Shown: positions 1 to 8,776 of the stretch, piece by piece
Layout of the letters: every line of letters begins with the position of its first letter
Position numbering within the stretch: the first letter of the stretch is position 1
Assembly (NCBI RefSeq): GCF_040371945.1
Contig: NZ_BAABWS010000003.1
Location: 124,001-188,000 of the forward strand
DNA from: Litorivita sp040371945
Lineage (GTDB): Bacteria > Pseudomonadota > Alphaproteobacteria > Rhodobacterales > Rhodobacteraceae
Reading direction: 5' to 3'
Length of the DNA stretch: 64,000 bases
Made by a program: the position numbers and the translations under genes
Notes under the pieces: model-generated
What the model was told of the DNA's origin: nothing
Seen by the model: the letters and a program-made list of their open reading frames with translations, nothing else
The model's database searches: none

Positions 1-6
1 GATAGC

Positions 7-35
7 GGACCGGCCTCTTCAGGCCGGTCCTATTT
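7..35 (+). terminator. Rho-independent terminator of a gene left of the window
   Basis: A perfect 10-bp stem (GGACCGGCCT / AGGCCGGTCC) closes a CTTC tetraloop and is followed by TATTT. The T-rich tail lies on the plus strand, so it most likely ends a plus-strand gene outside the window. The remaining bases up to the IclR stop codon hold nothing else I recognise. Confidence 0.8.
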
Positions 36-159
36 ATGTGTCGGCGGGCAATGACCCAAATCTTGCACTGCCCGCAGGCCCGCGCAGGCGAGCAAAACCC
101 GATGGCAATTGACATGGAAAAATCAGATCGCCGAAGCCTTGGCGCGCTGAGCGTCCGCC

Positions 160-984
160 TCAGTAACCGATGCGCGCCACGGTGTTGACCAAGCTGACCA
201 ATTGCGGGCCAAGCTCGCCTTCGAGCCGCTCCTTGGGCAAGACATAGGCCGGACCGCCAAGGTTGAAGGCCATCAGAGGGCTGTCGCCTTGGGGCGCGCG
301 GTAGGGCACGGACACCGCATGCACATCTGATTGCCAGCCGCCGATGTTGGAATAGAAACCGCGCGTTTTGATTTGCTCTTTGGCGTCGGCAATCCCGTCG
401 AGGATGCGGTTCAAATCCGCCGGATCGGTGCGCTCATGGATGCGCTCCATGATCTCTTGGTATTCGGTCTCGTCGCAGCCCGCGATATAGGCGCGCCCCA
501 TCGCCGAGCGCGCCAAAGAGATACGCGAGCCGACATTGAGTTGCAGTGAAATCATCCCTGGCGAGCGGGCCGTGGCAATATAGGTCATCGCCATCTCATC
601 GCGCCCGCCAAGCGCCACAAGCACCCCGTCGCCGCAGCGGTCGGCCAGTTGCTGCATATAGACCTGCGCCGTCTCGCGCACCCGCATCCCGCCAAGGCAG
701 GCATAGCCGAGCGACAGAACCGGCACGCCCATACGGTAGCGTCCGGTGCCCTCGTCATAGACCAGATAGCCCAGCTTGAGCAGCGTGAAGGTCAGCCGCG
801 AGACCGTGGAATTGGGCAATCCCGTGCGCTCGGCCAATTCGCGATTGCCAAGCCCCGCCTGATCGGAGGGACGAAAGGCGCGCAGAATTTCCAAGCCGCG
901 GTGAAGGGCCGTGACGAATTGGCGATCATTGTCGCTTGTGCTCTCGGCGGCTTCGACGGCCGTATCGGATGCTCTTTTTCTCAC
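160..984 (-). CDS. IclR-family transcriptional regulator
   Basis: The 274-aa product has an N-terminal winged helix-turn-helix (about residues 24-86, including NRELAERTGLPNSTVSRL) and a C-terminal IclR effector-binding domain (about 95-270). Members are dimeric or tetrameric DNA-binding proteins that usually control an adjacent catabolic operon in response to an aromatic or organic acid. The start is a GTG preceded by AGGG. It lies downstream of the acyl-CoA synthetase/SDR pair on the same strand, with 115 bp between, so it may have its own promoter. A half-operator in that gap suggests autoregulation. The ligand cannot be read from sequence. Confidence 0.93.
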   Translation of the reverse strand: MRKRASDTAVEAAESTSDNDRQFVTALHRGLEILRAFRPSDQAGLGNRELAERTGLPNSTVSRLTFTLLKLGYLVYDEGTGRYRMGVPVLSLGYACLGGMRVRETAQVYMQQLADRCGDGVLVALGGRDEMAMTYIATARSPGMISLQLNVGSRISLARSAMGRAYIAGCDETEYQEIMERIHERTDPADLNRILDGIADAKEQIKTRGFYSNIGGWQSDVHAVSVPYRAPQGDSPLMAFNLGGPAYVLPKERLEGELGPQLVSLVNTVARIGY

Positions 985-1037
985 GTCGCCCTACCTTGGT
1001 CCTTATTCGCGGTTTGCGAGTTGCCCGCGCTTACTTG

Positions 1038-1047
1038 AAATTCCGCA
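1038..1047. promoter_or_regulatory. Candidate IclR half-operator upstream of the iclR gene
   Basis: AAATTCCGCA (TGCGGAATTT on the minus strand) is identical to one arm of the inverted repeat found before the thiolase gene. No good second arm is present at the same spacing. On the minus strand it overlaps a possible TTGACC -35 box, which would fit autorepression. This is inference from sequence similarity only. Confidence 0.35.
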
Positions 1048-1099
1048 CTGCGGTCAAGAAATTTACCTGACTTTGTTCACTATCCTTTGGTGCCACACT

Positions 1100-2806
1100 C
1101 TATTTTGCCGCTTTTGCCGCCCGCGCCGCGTCCTCTTCGGCCAGTTCGCGCCACAACACCTTGCCCGAGCCGGATTTGGGCAATTCATCGACGAATTCCA
1201 CTGCCGTGGGGCATTTATAGGCCGCCATCTCGGTCTTGCACCATGCGATGATGCTGTCTTGGGTGGCGGCGCCGCGCGCGGCGGCGGCGGGCACCACATA
1301 GGCTTTGACCGTCTCGCCGCGGCGCGGATCGCGCGCACCGATGATACAGACCTCGGCCACCTCTGGGCATTTATGCATAAGCGCCTCGACCTCGGCAGGC
1401 CAGACCTTGAAGCCCGAGGCATTGATCATCCGTTTGACGCGGTCGACCATGAAGAAATAGCCCTCATCGTCATACATGGCGATATCGCCCGTGCGGAAAA
1501 ACCGCTTGCCGTCCAGTTCGATAAAGGCCTCCGCCGTGGCCTCGGGGCGGTTCCAGTAGCCTTCGAAAACCTGCGGGCCGTTCATCACGATCTCGCCGGT
1601 CTCGTTGGGGCCAAGCTCGCGCAGATCGCCCTCAAGGCTGATGATCCGCGCATCCACATCCATCACCGGAATGCCAAGGCATTGCGCCTTGGGCTTGTGG
1701 GTCGGGTTGATATGGGTCGCGGCGATGGTTTCGGACAAACCGTAGCCCTCGATATAATCCAGCCCCGTCATCGCCTTGAGCTTATGGGCCACCGCCGCAG
1801 GCATGGCCGCCCCGCCGCCGCCGATGGCGCGCAGGGAAGACAGGTCATAGCTGTCGAAATCGGGATCATTGACCAGATCAATCGCCATGGTTGAAATCGA
1901 CCGCCAGCGCGAGATGTTATAGCGCTCGATCAGCCGCGCGGCCAAAGTGCGGTTCCAACGGGTCATCACCACAATCGTGCCGCCCACATAGATCGGCCCG
2001 TTCATCCCGTTGGTCATGCCGGTGACATGGAAAAACGGCAAAACCGAAAGATGCACCGAGCTATGGTCCACGGGTTGCCATGTGGTCCCGCCAATCGCCG
2101 TGGTCTGCACCGAGCGGTGCAAATGCGTGCATCCTTTGGGTTGGCCCGTGGTGCCCGACGAATAGGGGATCAGCGCCAGATCGTTCAGACCCACGTTCAA
2201 AGGGGGCGGCGCGAGGTCGGCGCCGATCACCTCGGACCAACGCACCACACCTTCGCCCTCGCATTGGGTTTCGGACAGCGCACCCAAGGGATCGGGCAGG
2301 GGCAGATCGAAATCGCGGTCGGTCATATCGGCATAGGCCCCGACGATCAGATGCTCCAAAAGCCCGTCCGCGACCAGAGGCTGGATAAAGCCCAAAAGCT
2401 CCGATCCGACGATGGCAACATTCGCATCCGTATCTTTGGCCAGATGCTCCAATTCGGCGTGGCGGTTCATCGGGTTGACGGGGATCACGACGGCATTGGC
2501 GCGCATGATCGCATAGAACCCGATGATGAACTGCGGCGAGTTTTGCGCATAAAGCAGCACGCGGTCGCCTTTTTTGACGCCGCATTTTTGTTGCAGATAG
2601 CCCGCCATCGCTTCGACCTGCGCCAAAAGCTCGGCGTAGGTGATCTCGAACCCGTGAAAGATGATCGCCTTATGGTCCGGCAGGCGCGTCGCCGTATTGA
2701 TCAGGTTTTGCGCCACCGATTGATCGGGCAGCTCAAGATGAAGCGGCACGCCTTCGGGCCATACGGAATGATGCAAGGTGTTCATAGGTTCGGTCAGGTC
2801 TTTCAA
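1100..2806 (-). CDS. AMP-dependent acyl-CoA synthetase (long-chain fatty acid/aromatic acid CoA ligase type)
   Basis: The 568-aa protein of the ANL superfamily activates a carboxylic acid through an acyl-AMP to its CoA thioester. The phosphate-binding motif YSSGTTGQPKG is at about 215-225. The later adenylate motif includes GYGLSE, and the C-terminal catalytic lysine lies in PKSGSGKVLW. It follows the SDR gene by 3 nt, so the two are co-transcribed. The called start is a TTG just after the SDR stop; an ATG seven codons in (2785) is an alternative, and neither has a clear ribosome binding site. The substrate is unknown. The cluster contains a second ligase, so the two may act on different intermediates. 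Confidence 0.92.
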   Translation of the reverse strand: MKDLTEPMNTLHHSVWPEGVPLHLELPDQSVAQNLINTATRLPDHKAIIFHGFEITYAELLAQVEAMAGYLQQKCGVKKGDRVLLYAQNSPQFIIGFYAIMRANAVVIPVNPMNRHAELEHLAKDTDANVAIVGSELLGFIQPLVADGLLEHLIVGAYADMTDRDFDLPLPDPLGALSETQCEGEGVVRWSEVIGADLAPPPLNVGLNDLALIPYSSGTTGQPKGCTHLHRSVQTTAIGGTTWQPVDHSSVHLSVLPFFHVTGMTNGMNGPIYVGGTIVVMTRWNRTLAARLIERYNISRWRSISTMAIDLVNDPDFDSYDLSSLRAIGGGGAAMPAAVAHKLKAMTGLDYIEGYGLSETIAATHINPTHKPKAQCLGIPVMDVDARIISLEGDLRELGPNETGEIVMNGPQVFEGYWNRPEATAEAFIELDGKRFFRTGDIAMYDDEGYFFMVDRVKRMINASGFKVWPAEVEALMHKCPEVAEVCIIGARDPRRGETVKAYVVPAAAARGAATQDSIIAWCKTEMAAYKCPTAVEFVDELPKSGSGKVLWRELAEEDAARAAKAAK

Positions 2807-2809
2807 GGG

Positions 2810-3586
2810 TTAGACTTTCATGCCAGGCAGGTTGAGCGAGGCGGTATTGCCGCCATCCACGGGCAGGGCCTGTCCGGTGACATAAGAGGCATCGTCGCTG
2901 GCCAGAAAGGCGATGGCCGAAGCGATCTCTTCGGGGTGGCCATAGCGGCGCAATTCGCACCGCTTGCCCAGTTTTTCTTCCTTGCCCGCGCCGCGCGCGT
3001 AGTCGAACACGCGTTTGGTCATGCCGGTTTCGATCAATCCGGGGCACACCGCATTGACCCGCACGCCGTAGCCGCCCAAATCGCAAGCCGTGGTCTGGGT
3101 CAGGCTGATCACCCCCGCTTTGGAGGCCGAATAGATATTGCCACCCGCGCCCGAACGGATGCCCGCGACCGAAGCGGTGTTGACGATCGCGCCGCTGTTT
3201 TGCGCGGCCATGACGGCGCCGACATGTTTGATGAAATTGCCAACCCCGATCAGGTTGACCCCCAGAACCCGCAGCCAGTCGCCGGCGTCGACCTCCATGA
3301 TCGGCGCATGGGAGCAGCTCACGCCCGCGTTATTGGCCAACACGTCGATGCGGCCGAATTTGGATTTGACCGTATCGACCAGAGCAATGATCTGCGCCTC
3401 GTCGGAGACATCGCAGGGCAGGGCGATATGACCCTCGCCTGCGGGCATCGCCTCTTCGAGCGCCTCGGCGTTGATGTCGACCAAAACGATGGTCGCGCCT
3501 TCGGAGGCCAGTCGCGCGGCGGTGGCTTTGCCGATGCCGCTGGACGCACCTGTGACGATGGCAATCTTGCCCTCAAATCTGTTCAT
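2810..3586 (-). CDS. Short-chain dehydrogenase/reductase (SDR)
   Basis: This is a classical 258-aa SDR. The N-terminal Rossmann motif TGASSGIGKA binds NAD(P), followed by the NNAG motif, a catalytic Ser (TASVAG) and a YSASK Tyr-Lys pair; CPGLIETGM follows. I chose the ATG at 3586 because a strong GGAGGA sits 6 nt upstream; the ten in-frame residues before it have no such signal. It is probably a hydroxyacyl-CoA or alcohol dehydrogenase acting in the same pathway as the downstream ligase. A candidate IclR operator lies 54 bp upstream of the start. Confidence 0.93.
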   Translation of the reverse strand: MNRFEGKIAIVTGASSGIGKATAARLASEGATIVLVDINAEALEEAMPAGEGHIALPCDVSDEAQIIALVDTVKSKFGRIDVLANNAGVSCSHAPIMEVDAGDWLRVLGVNLIGVGNFIKHVGAVMAAQNSGAIVNTASVAGIRSGAGGNIYSASKAGVISLTQTTACDLGGYGVRVNAVCPGLIETGMTKRVFDYARGAGKEEKLGKRCELRRYGHPEEIASAIAFLASDDASYVTGQALPVDGGNTASLNLPGMKV

Positions 3587-3639
3587 AACGATCCTCCCTG
3601 TGGGCGAGACTGGCACAAAGCCCCGCAGTGATCAATATT

Positions 3640-3656
3640 GCGAAATAATTTTCCGC
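3640..3656. promoter_or_regulatory. Candidate IclR operator, site A (GCGAAA-N5-TTCCGC)
   Basis: GCGAAATAATTTTCCGC is a 6-5-6 inverted repeat with one mismatch, located upstream of the SDR/ligase operon. It has the same arms and spacing as the sites at 5456 and 29583, and its core resembles the known IclR-type GGAAAT-N-ATTTCC pattern. Regulation by the nearby IclR is inferred. Confidence 0.5.
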
Positions 3657-3755
3657 CCAGCGAAATGCGCGGTGATAGGGCACCAAGGCGCGGGCGCGGG
3701 CGCGCAACTGTGCGCGGGCCGTCTGGCAGGCAAATCGCGCGGGCAGGGCGGGCAG

Positions 3756-3786
3756 GGGCGCGGCGCGTTTTTACCCCGCCGCGCCC
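3756..3786 (-). terminator. GC hairpin after the second ligase, possible weak terminator
   Basis: A perfect 10-bp stem (GGGCGCGGCG / CGCCGCGCCC) with an 11-nt loop begins 8 nt past the ligase stop codon. It has no T-run on the minus strand, so it may only stabilise the 3-prime end. Confidence 0.35.
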
Positions 3787-3793
3787 TTATCCG

Positions 3794-5365
3794 TCAGGCT
3801 TTGGGCCAGTATTCGTCGCGCAATTCACGCTTGAGAATCTTGCCGATTTCCGAGCGCGGCAAATCCTCGCGCAGCTCCACCTTGGACAGGCGCTGCGTCT
3901 TGCCAAGCTGCGCATTGGCGGCCTCGCAAATCTCTTCGGCGCTGTCGCTCGCGCCGGCTTTGCGCACCACAAGACCCAAGGGCGTCTCGCCCCAAGCTTG
4001 CGAGGGAATCGCAATCACCGCCACATCGGCCACCGCCGGATGGGCGCGCAATACCTGCTCCAGATCGGTGGCATAGATATTGAACCCGCCCGAAATGATC
4101 ATGTCCTTGCGCCGGTCCAGAAGCTGCAAAAACCCGTCCTCGTCAAAGCGGCCCATATCGCCGGTGCGGATGAAATCATTGCCCTGCGCATCGCGCCACA
4201 AAATCTCGTCGGTCTTGTCTTGGGCGTTGTAATATCCGGGCATCATCGACCCCGACCGCCCGACAATCTCGCCATATTCGGTGGGCGGCAATTCGCGGCC
4301 CTCCTCGTCGATGATGCGCACATCGCACCCTTCGGCAGGCTTGCCCACAGTGTCGAGCTTGGTCGGGTTCTCGCGGCAATTGAGCACGGTCGACACCCCG
4401 CCCTCGGTCATGCCATAGACCTCGAACAACTCGCCGGGCCAACGGGCGAGAATCCGTTCGATCAACTTGCCCGGAAGCGGCGCCGAGGTGGACATTTTGG
4501 CGCGGTAGGCGCTCAGGTCATATTGGTCAAAATCGGGATGATCCATCAGCCGCATATATTGCACCGGCACCAACATCGCATGGCTGACGCGATGGGCTTG
4601 GCTCAATTCGAGAAAACGGCCCGCATCGAATTTGGGCATCGACACCACCGTGCCGCCCGCCGCCAGAACCGGCAAAGCCGCCACCAGCGTGGTGTTGGAA
4701 TAAAGCGGCGTCGACATCATCAAAACCGCCTCGCCGTCGAGACCAAAGGCGGGCATGCGGGTCAATTGACGCGCGCGAAACCGGTGGTCATGGGCGATGC
4801 CTTTGGGGGTGCCGGTGGTGCCCGACGAATAGATCATGTCAAACAGATCATCGGAGGCGACATCGGCGGGCGCGGCAATCGCCTCCTCGCCAGCCCAAGC
4901 CGTCAGCGCGGCCAGATCGACCACGTCTTCGGCGCCCAATTGATCGGCCACCTCGCGCTGCGCGGCAGAGGTGAACAGCAAGGCCGCCCCGCAATCGGCG
5001 CGCATTTTCTTGAGCGCGGGCAGGGCCGCGCTTTGCGGCAGCGGCACCATGCAGGCCCCGCTGAGCAGCACCCCGCAATAGAGGGTCAGATAATCGCTGC
5101 TGTTCTCCGACAGGCCCGCGACCATATCGCCGCGCCCGAATCCGCGCGCCGTAAGCTGCCCCGCGACCCGCGCCGCGCGGGCGTAAAATTCGGCCCAATC
5201 GAGCACAACATCCCCGTCGATCACCGCCGCTTTCGACGGGTTGCGCGCCGCCGCCGCCGCCAAGGCAGGGCCGAAATACAGCACCTCTTCGCCCGCGATC
5301 TGCGGTGCGCGCAAACGGTTTTGCAATTCACGCTGGTGCGTGGTCATGGGGATATTCATAGACAT
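3794..5365 (-). CDS. AMP-dependent acyl-CoA synthetase, second copy
   Basis: The 523-aa ANL-superfamily CoA ligase has its P-loop-like motif YSSGTTGTPKG at about 179-189 and the YGMTEGG adenylate motif. The RTGD hinge region is followed by the catalytic lysine in LPRSEIGKILKREL near the C-terminus. It is clearly diverged from the ligase at 1100-2806, so it is a paralogue rather than a recent duplicate. The start at 5365 has GGGAGG immediately upstream; a second in-frame ATG two codons later is also possible. It is transcribed divergently from the SDR at 5553, and the shared promoter region holds operator site B. The expected role is activation of a carboxylate for catabolism. Confidence 0.92.
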   Translation of the reverse strand: MSMNIPMTTHQRELQNRLRAPQIAGEEVLYFGPALAAAAARNPSKAAVIDGDVVLDWAEFYARAARVAGQLTARGFGRGDMVAGLSENSSDYLTLYCGVLLSGACMVPLPQSAALPALKKMRADCGAALLFTSAAQREVADQLGAEDVVDLAALTAWAGEEAIAAPADVASDDLFDMIYSSGTTGTPKGIAHDHRFRARQLTRMPAFGLDGEAVLMMSTPLYSNTTLVAALPVLAAGGTVVSMPKFDAGRFLELSQAHRVSHAMLVPVQYMRLMDHPDFDQYDLSAYRAKMSTSAPLPGKLIERILARWPGELFEVYGMTEGGVSTVLNCRENPTKLDTVGKPAEGCDVRIIDEEGRELPPTEYGEIVGRSGSMMPGYYNAQDKTDEILWRDAQGNDFIRTGDMGRFDEDGFLQLLDRRKDMIISGGFNIYATDLEQVLRAHPAVADVAVIAIPSQAWGETPLGLVVRKAGASDSAEEICEAANAQLGKTQRLSKVELREDLPRSEIGKILKRELRDEYWPKA

Positions 5366-5455
5366 AGGCCTCCCGTCCCGCCCCGCGAGAGCGCGGGGAT
5401 GTCAGATTTACGCAAACGATGCACTGCGCGCGCGGGGAGGTCAATATTTCGCCTT

Positions 5456-5472
5456 GCGGAATCTGTTTCCGC
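5456..5472. promoter_or_regulatory. Candidate IclR operator, site B (GCGGAA-N5-TTCCGC)
   Basis: GCGGAATCTGTTTCCGC is a perfect 6-5-6 inverted repeat; flanking T and A extend it to 7-5-7. It lies between the divergent ligase (start 5365) and SDR (start 5553) genes, so one site could control both. It matches site C before the thiolase in both arms and spacing. Confidence 0.6.
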
Positions 5473-5552
5473 ATCGATTGACAGCCGCCCGCCCCTGCGT
5501 CACCCTGCGCCGCACCATCCTGTTTGCATCCACCATTGTCGGAGTGATCCCC

Positions 5553-6308
5553 ATGATCGACCTCACCGGAAAAACCGCCATCGTCACTGGATCGTCGCGC
5601 GGCATCGGCCGTGCCATCGCCGAATTATTCGCGCGCTGCGGTGCCAATGTCGTCGTCTCCTCGCGCAGCGAAGAGGCCTGCACCCCCGTCGTCGAAGCGA
5701 TCAGCGCCGCAGGCGGCGAGGCCCTCGCGATCCCCTGCCACATCGGCAAGAAGGACCAGTTGCAAAGCCTCGTCGACAAGACCATCGCCGCCTACGGGCA
5801 GATCGACATGTTGGTGTGCAACGCCGCGATCAATCCGGTTTACGGCCCGATGCAGGACCTCAGCGACGAGGCCTTTGACAAGATCATGGGCACCAATGTG
5901 CGCTCGACCTTCAACCTGTGCAACATGGTCCTGCCTGGCATGGCGCAAAACGGCGGCGGCACGGTGGTGATCCTGTCGTCCATCGCGGGGATTCGCGGCA
6001 GCCTGACCATCGGCGCTTACGGCATCTCGAAAGCCGCCGAAGCGGCCTTGGCGCGCAACCTTGCGCTGGAATGGGGGCCAAAGAACATCCGCGTCAATGC
6101 TCTGGCGCCGGGGTTGATCAAAACCGATTTCGCCAAGGCGCTTTGGGAGGACAAAGAGCGGCTTGACCGGATCGAACAGCGCACGCCGCTGCGCCGGATC
6201 GGCGCGCCCGAAGACATCGCGGGCACGGCGCTGTTTCTGGCCACCGACCTGTCGGCCTATGTCACGGGGCAAACCATCGTCGCGGATGGCGGCGAGACGA
6301 TTTCCTGA
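5553..6308 (+). CDS. Short-chain dehydrogenase/reductase (SDR)
   Basis: The 251-aa classical SDR begins MIDLTGK, with the cofactor motif TGSSRGIGRA, a catalytic Ser (LSSIAG), the YGISKAA Tyr-Lys pair and NALAPGLIKTDF. The C-terminal YVTGQTIVADGG is typical of 3-oxoacyl reductase-like SDRs. The start ATG at 5553 has GGAG 8 nt upstream; the longer reading frame before it has no such signal. It is expressed divergently from the second ligase and probably oxidises or reduces an acyl intermediate in the same pathway. The exact substrate is unknown. Confidence 0.93.
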   Translation: MIDLTGKTAIVTGSSRGIGRAIAELFARCGANVVVSSRSEEACTPVVEAISAAGGEALAIPCHIGKKDQLQSLVDKTIAAYGQIDMLVCNAAINPVYGPMQDLSDEAFDKIMGTNVRSTFNLCNMVLPGMAQNGGGTVVILSSIAGIRGSLTIGAYGISKAAEAALARNLALEWGPKNIRVNALAPGLIKTDFAKALWEDKERLDRIEQRTPLRRIGAPEDIAGTALFLATDLSAYVTGQTIVADGGETIS

Positions 6309-6513
6309 GCCGGATCGCCTCCGGTCGGGGCGGGGCGCATCGGACCGCGGCGGATCGGGGCGGGGCCTGCCTGCGCCCGTGCCCCGATGATGCATTTTGC
6401 GCCGCCCGAGTGCGAAGCGGCGGCAATTCGCGGCCCCCAAGGACGCGCGCCGATTTTCCCGTTCAATCCCGCGCGAGATCGTGGTTTAACACCGCTTGAA
6501 GGCTTCGGCGCGC

Positions 6514-6557
6514 GCACCGACGCGATACCGACGCAATACCGACGTTATACCGACAGG
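6514..6557 (+). repeat. Four tandem 11-bp repeats upstream of fbp
   Basis: The unit ATACCGACGNN occurs in three clean copies preceded by one variant (GCACCGACGCG), with an exact 11-bp period, ending 38 bp before the fbp start. Eleven base pairs is about one helical turn, so bound proteins would stack on one face of the DNA. No hairpin or reading frame explains it. Confidence 0.8.
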
Positions 6558-6595
6558 GGTTTTTCGCCCCCCGTCGCGCAGTTTGAGAGAGCCAC

Positions 6596-7555
6596 ATGAG
6601 CCAGCCCGTCATCGCCCCCGACCATATTCCCGCCGATCTTTACGACGTGATCGCCGCCCTTTGCACCACCTCGATCGAGGTCGCGGGCATCATCGCCAAA
6701 GGCCCGCTCGGCCAGTCTCTGGGCAGCCTCGTGGGCGAGAATTCGGACGGCGACGGGCAAAAGGCGCTCGACGTTCTTTGCGACGAAATGTTCACCGCAT
6801 CGCTCACCCGCGAGAGCGTGCGCTGGTATGCCTCCGAAGAGCAGGAGGTCGTTAACTTGCTGAATGAAAAGGGGAAATATGCTCTGGCGATTGACCCTCT
6901 GGACGGCTCGTCGAATATCGATGTGAATGTCTCCATCGGCACGATCTTCTCGATTTTCGAGGCCAAGGATGACGCCGAGGCCAGCTTCTTGCGCCCCGCC
7001 TCCGAGCAGCTTTGCGGCGGCTATGTGGTCTACGGCCCGCAGACCGCATTGGTGGTGACTTTCGGCGCGGGCACACAGATGTATGTGCTTGATCCTGAAG
7101 CGGAAAAATACGTTCTGACCAATGAGAAAATGTCGATCCCCGCGACCTCGAAAGAGTTCGCCATCAACGCCTCCAACTACCGCCATTGGGTCAAACCGGT
7201 GCGCGATTACGTGGACAATTGCCTCGCCGGTGTGACCGGTCCGCATGGCAAGGATTACAACATGCGCTGGGTCGGCTCCTTGGTCGCCGAAACCCACCGC
7301 ATCTTGAGCCGCGGCGGCATTTTCCTTTACCCGTCGGATGAAAGAAAAGGCTATGAAAACGGGCGCTTGCGCATGATCTACGAATGCGCGCCGATCGCCT
7401 TTGTGATCGAGCAGGCCGGAGGGCGCGCCACCGATGGCGAGACCCCGATTCTGCAGCGGCAGGCCACCACCTTGCATGGGCGCATCCCGCTGGTCTTTGG
7501 CTCTGCCGACAAGGTCACCCGCGTTGCCGAGCACCACAATATGCCCGCCGTTTGA
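6596..7555 (+). CDS. fbp: Fructose-1,6-bisphosphatase class I
   Basis: The 319-aa cytoplasmic enzyme hydrolyses fructose-1,6-bisphosphate to fructose-6-phosphate in gluconeogenesis and in the Calvin cycle. The metal-binding signature is IDPLDGSSNIDVN (about residues 98-110), and the substrate-binding region includes NGRLRMIYE and AGGRATDG near the C-terminus. The GAGAGAG upstream of the ATG can serve as the ribosome binding site. Aldolase and epimerase genes follow on the same strand. The absence of rubisco or phosphoribulokinase here means the genes need not be autotrophic. An 11-bp tandem repeat precedes the gene. Confidence 0.96.
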   Translation: MSQPVIAPDHIPADLYDVIAALCTTSIEVAGIIAKGPLGQSLGSLVGENSDGDGQKALDVLCDEMFTASLTRESVRWYASEEQEVVNLLNEKGKYALAIDPLDGSSNIDVNVSIGTIFSIFEAKDDAEASFLRPASEQLCGGYVVYGPQTALVVTFGAGTQMYVLDPEAEKYVLTNEKMSIPATSKEFAINASNYRHWVKPVRDYVDNCLAGVTGPHGKDYNMRWVGSLVAETHRILSRGGIFLYPSDERKGYENGRLRMIYECAPIAFVIEQAGGRATDGETPILQRQATTLHGRIPLVFGSADKVTRVAEHHNMPAV

Positions 7556-7714
7556 GCCGATTGTCGCGTCCCCGAGAACGACGGGAAAAATGGTAGCGTA
7601 AACATCGGGCGAAATGCCCTCATGCCTGTGGCGCAAAGGCGCATGACATTGTAATCGAAGGTCAAAGCCGCGCGGGATCACACCCCGCCAAGACCGGACA
7701 AAAGGGATTTCACC

Positions 7715-8776
7715 ATGGCACTTATCACTCTGCGTCAATTGCTCGACCATGCCGCCGAATACGACTACGGCGTGCCGGCCTTCAACATCAACAACATGGA
7801 ACAGGGCCTCGCCATCATGCGCGCCGCCGAAGCCGTGGACGCGCCGGTGATCTTGCAAGCCAGCCGCGGCGCGCGCAACTACGCGGGCGACATCATGCTG
7901 CGCCACCTGATCCAAGCCATGGCGGAAATGTTCCCGCATATCCCCGTTTGCATGCACCAAGACCACGGCAACAACGAGGCCACCTGCACCAGCGCGATCC
8001 GCCACGGGTTTACCTCGGTGATGATGGACGGCAGCCTTGAGGCCGATGCCAAAACCGCCGCAAGCTACGAATATAACGTGGAAATTACCCGCGCTGTGAC
8101 CGATATCGCCCATTGGGTCGGCGCCTCGGTCGAAGGCGAATTGGGCGTTTTGGGCAATCTGGAAACCGGCGAGGCCGCCGAAGAGGACGGATCGGGCGCC
8201 TCGGGCAAATTGACCCGCGACCAGATGCTCACCGACCCCGAACAATCGGTGGATTTCGTGCGCAAAACCAAATGCGATGCGCTGGCCATTGCCTGCGGCA
8301 CCTCGCACGGCGCCTATAAATTCACCCGCAAGCCCGATGGCGAAATCCTCGCCATGAGCACCATCGAGGCGATCCACAAACGCCTGCCCACGACCCACCT
8401 TGTGATGCATGGCTCCTCCTCGGTGCCGCAGTATTTGCAAGACCTGATCAACGCCCATGGCGGCGAGATGCCGCAAACCTACGGCGTGCCGGTCGAAGAG
8501 ATCGAAAAAGGCATCAAAATGGGCGTGCGCAAGGTCAATATCGACACCGATTGCCGCATGGCGATCACCGGCACCTATCGCAAAATCGCGCAGGAAAACC
8601 CCGACGAATTCGACCCGCGCAAATTCAACATCCCCGCGATGGAAGAGATGACCAAACTTTGCAAAGACCGCTACGAGCGCTTCGGCACCGCCGGTCACGC
8701 CAGCAAAATCCGCGTGATCCCGATGGATGACATGGCCAAACGCTATGCGGATGGATCGCTCGATCCCAAGGTCTGA
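7715..8776 (+). CDS. fba: Class II fructose-bisphosphate aldolase, Calvin-cycle subtype
   Basis: The 353-aa zinc aldolase interconverts fructose-1,6-bisphosphate with DHAP and glyceraldehyde-3-phosphate. Metal ligands are visible in MHQDHGNN and in the later GTSHGAYKF and MHGSSSVPQ segments. Length and the C-terminal extension (ending MAKRYADGSLDPKV) fit the subtype found with cbb genes in proteobacteria. AAAGGGA precedes the ATG by 7 nt. It lies 159 bp after fbp; that gap shows no clear terminator. Confidence 0.96.
   Translation: MALITLRQLLDHAAEYDYGVPAFNINNMEQGLAIMRAAEAVDAPVILQASRGARNYAGDIMLRHLIQAMAEMFPHIPVCMHQDHGNNEATCTSAIRHGFTSVMMDGSLEADAKTAASYEYNVEITRAVTDIAHWVGASVEGELGVLGNLETGEAAEEDGSGASGKLTRDQMLTDPEQSVDFVRKTKCDALAIACGTSHGAYKFTRKPDGEILAMSTIEAIHKRLPTTHLVMHGSSSVPQYLQDLINAHGGEMPQTYGVPVEEIEKGIKMGVRKVNIDTDCRMAITGTYRKIAQENPDEFDPRKFNIPAMEEMTKLCKDRYERFGTAGHASKIRVIPMDDMAKRYADGSLDPKV

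Noticed and set aside
3638..5878. Long plus-strand reading frame (746 codons) over the second ligase
   Set aside because: High GC opens long shadow frames. The minus-strand frame has complete ANL motifs, and this one is Arg/His-rich without domains.
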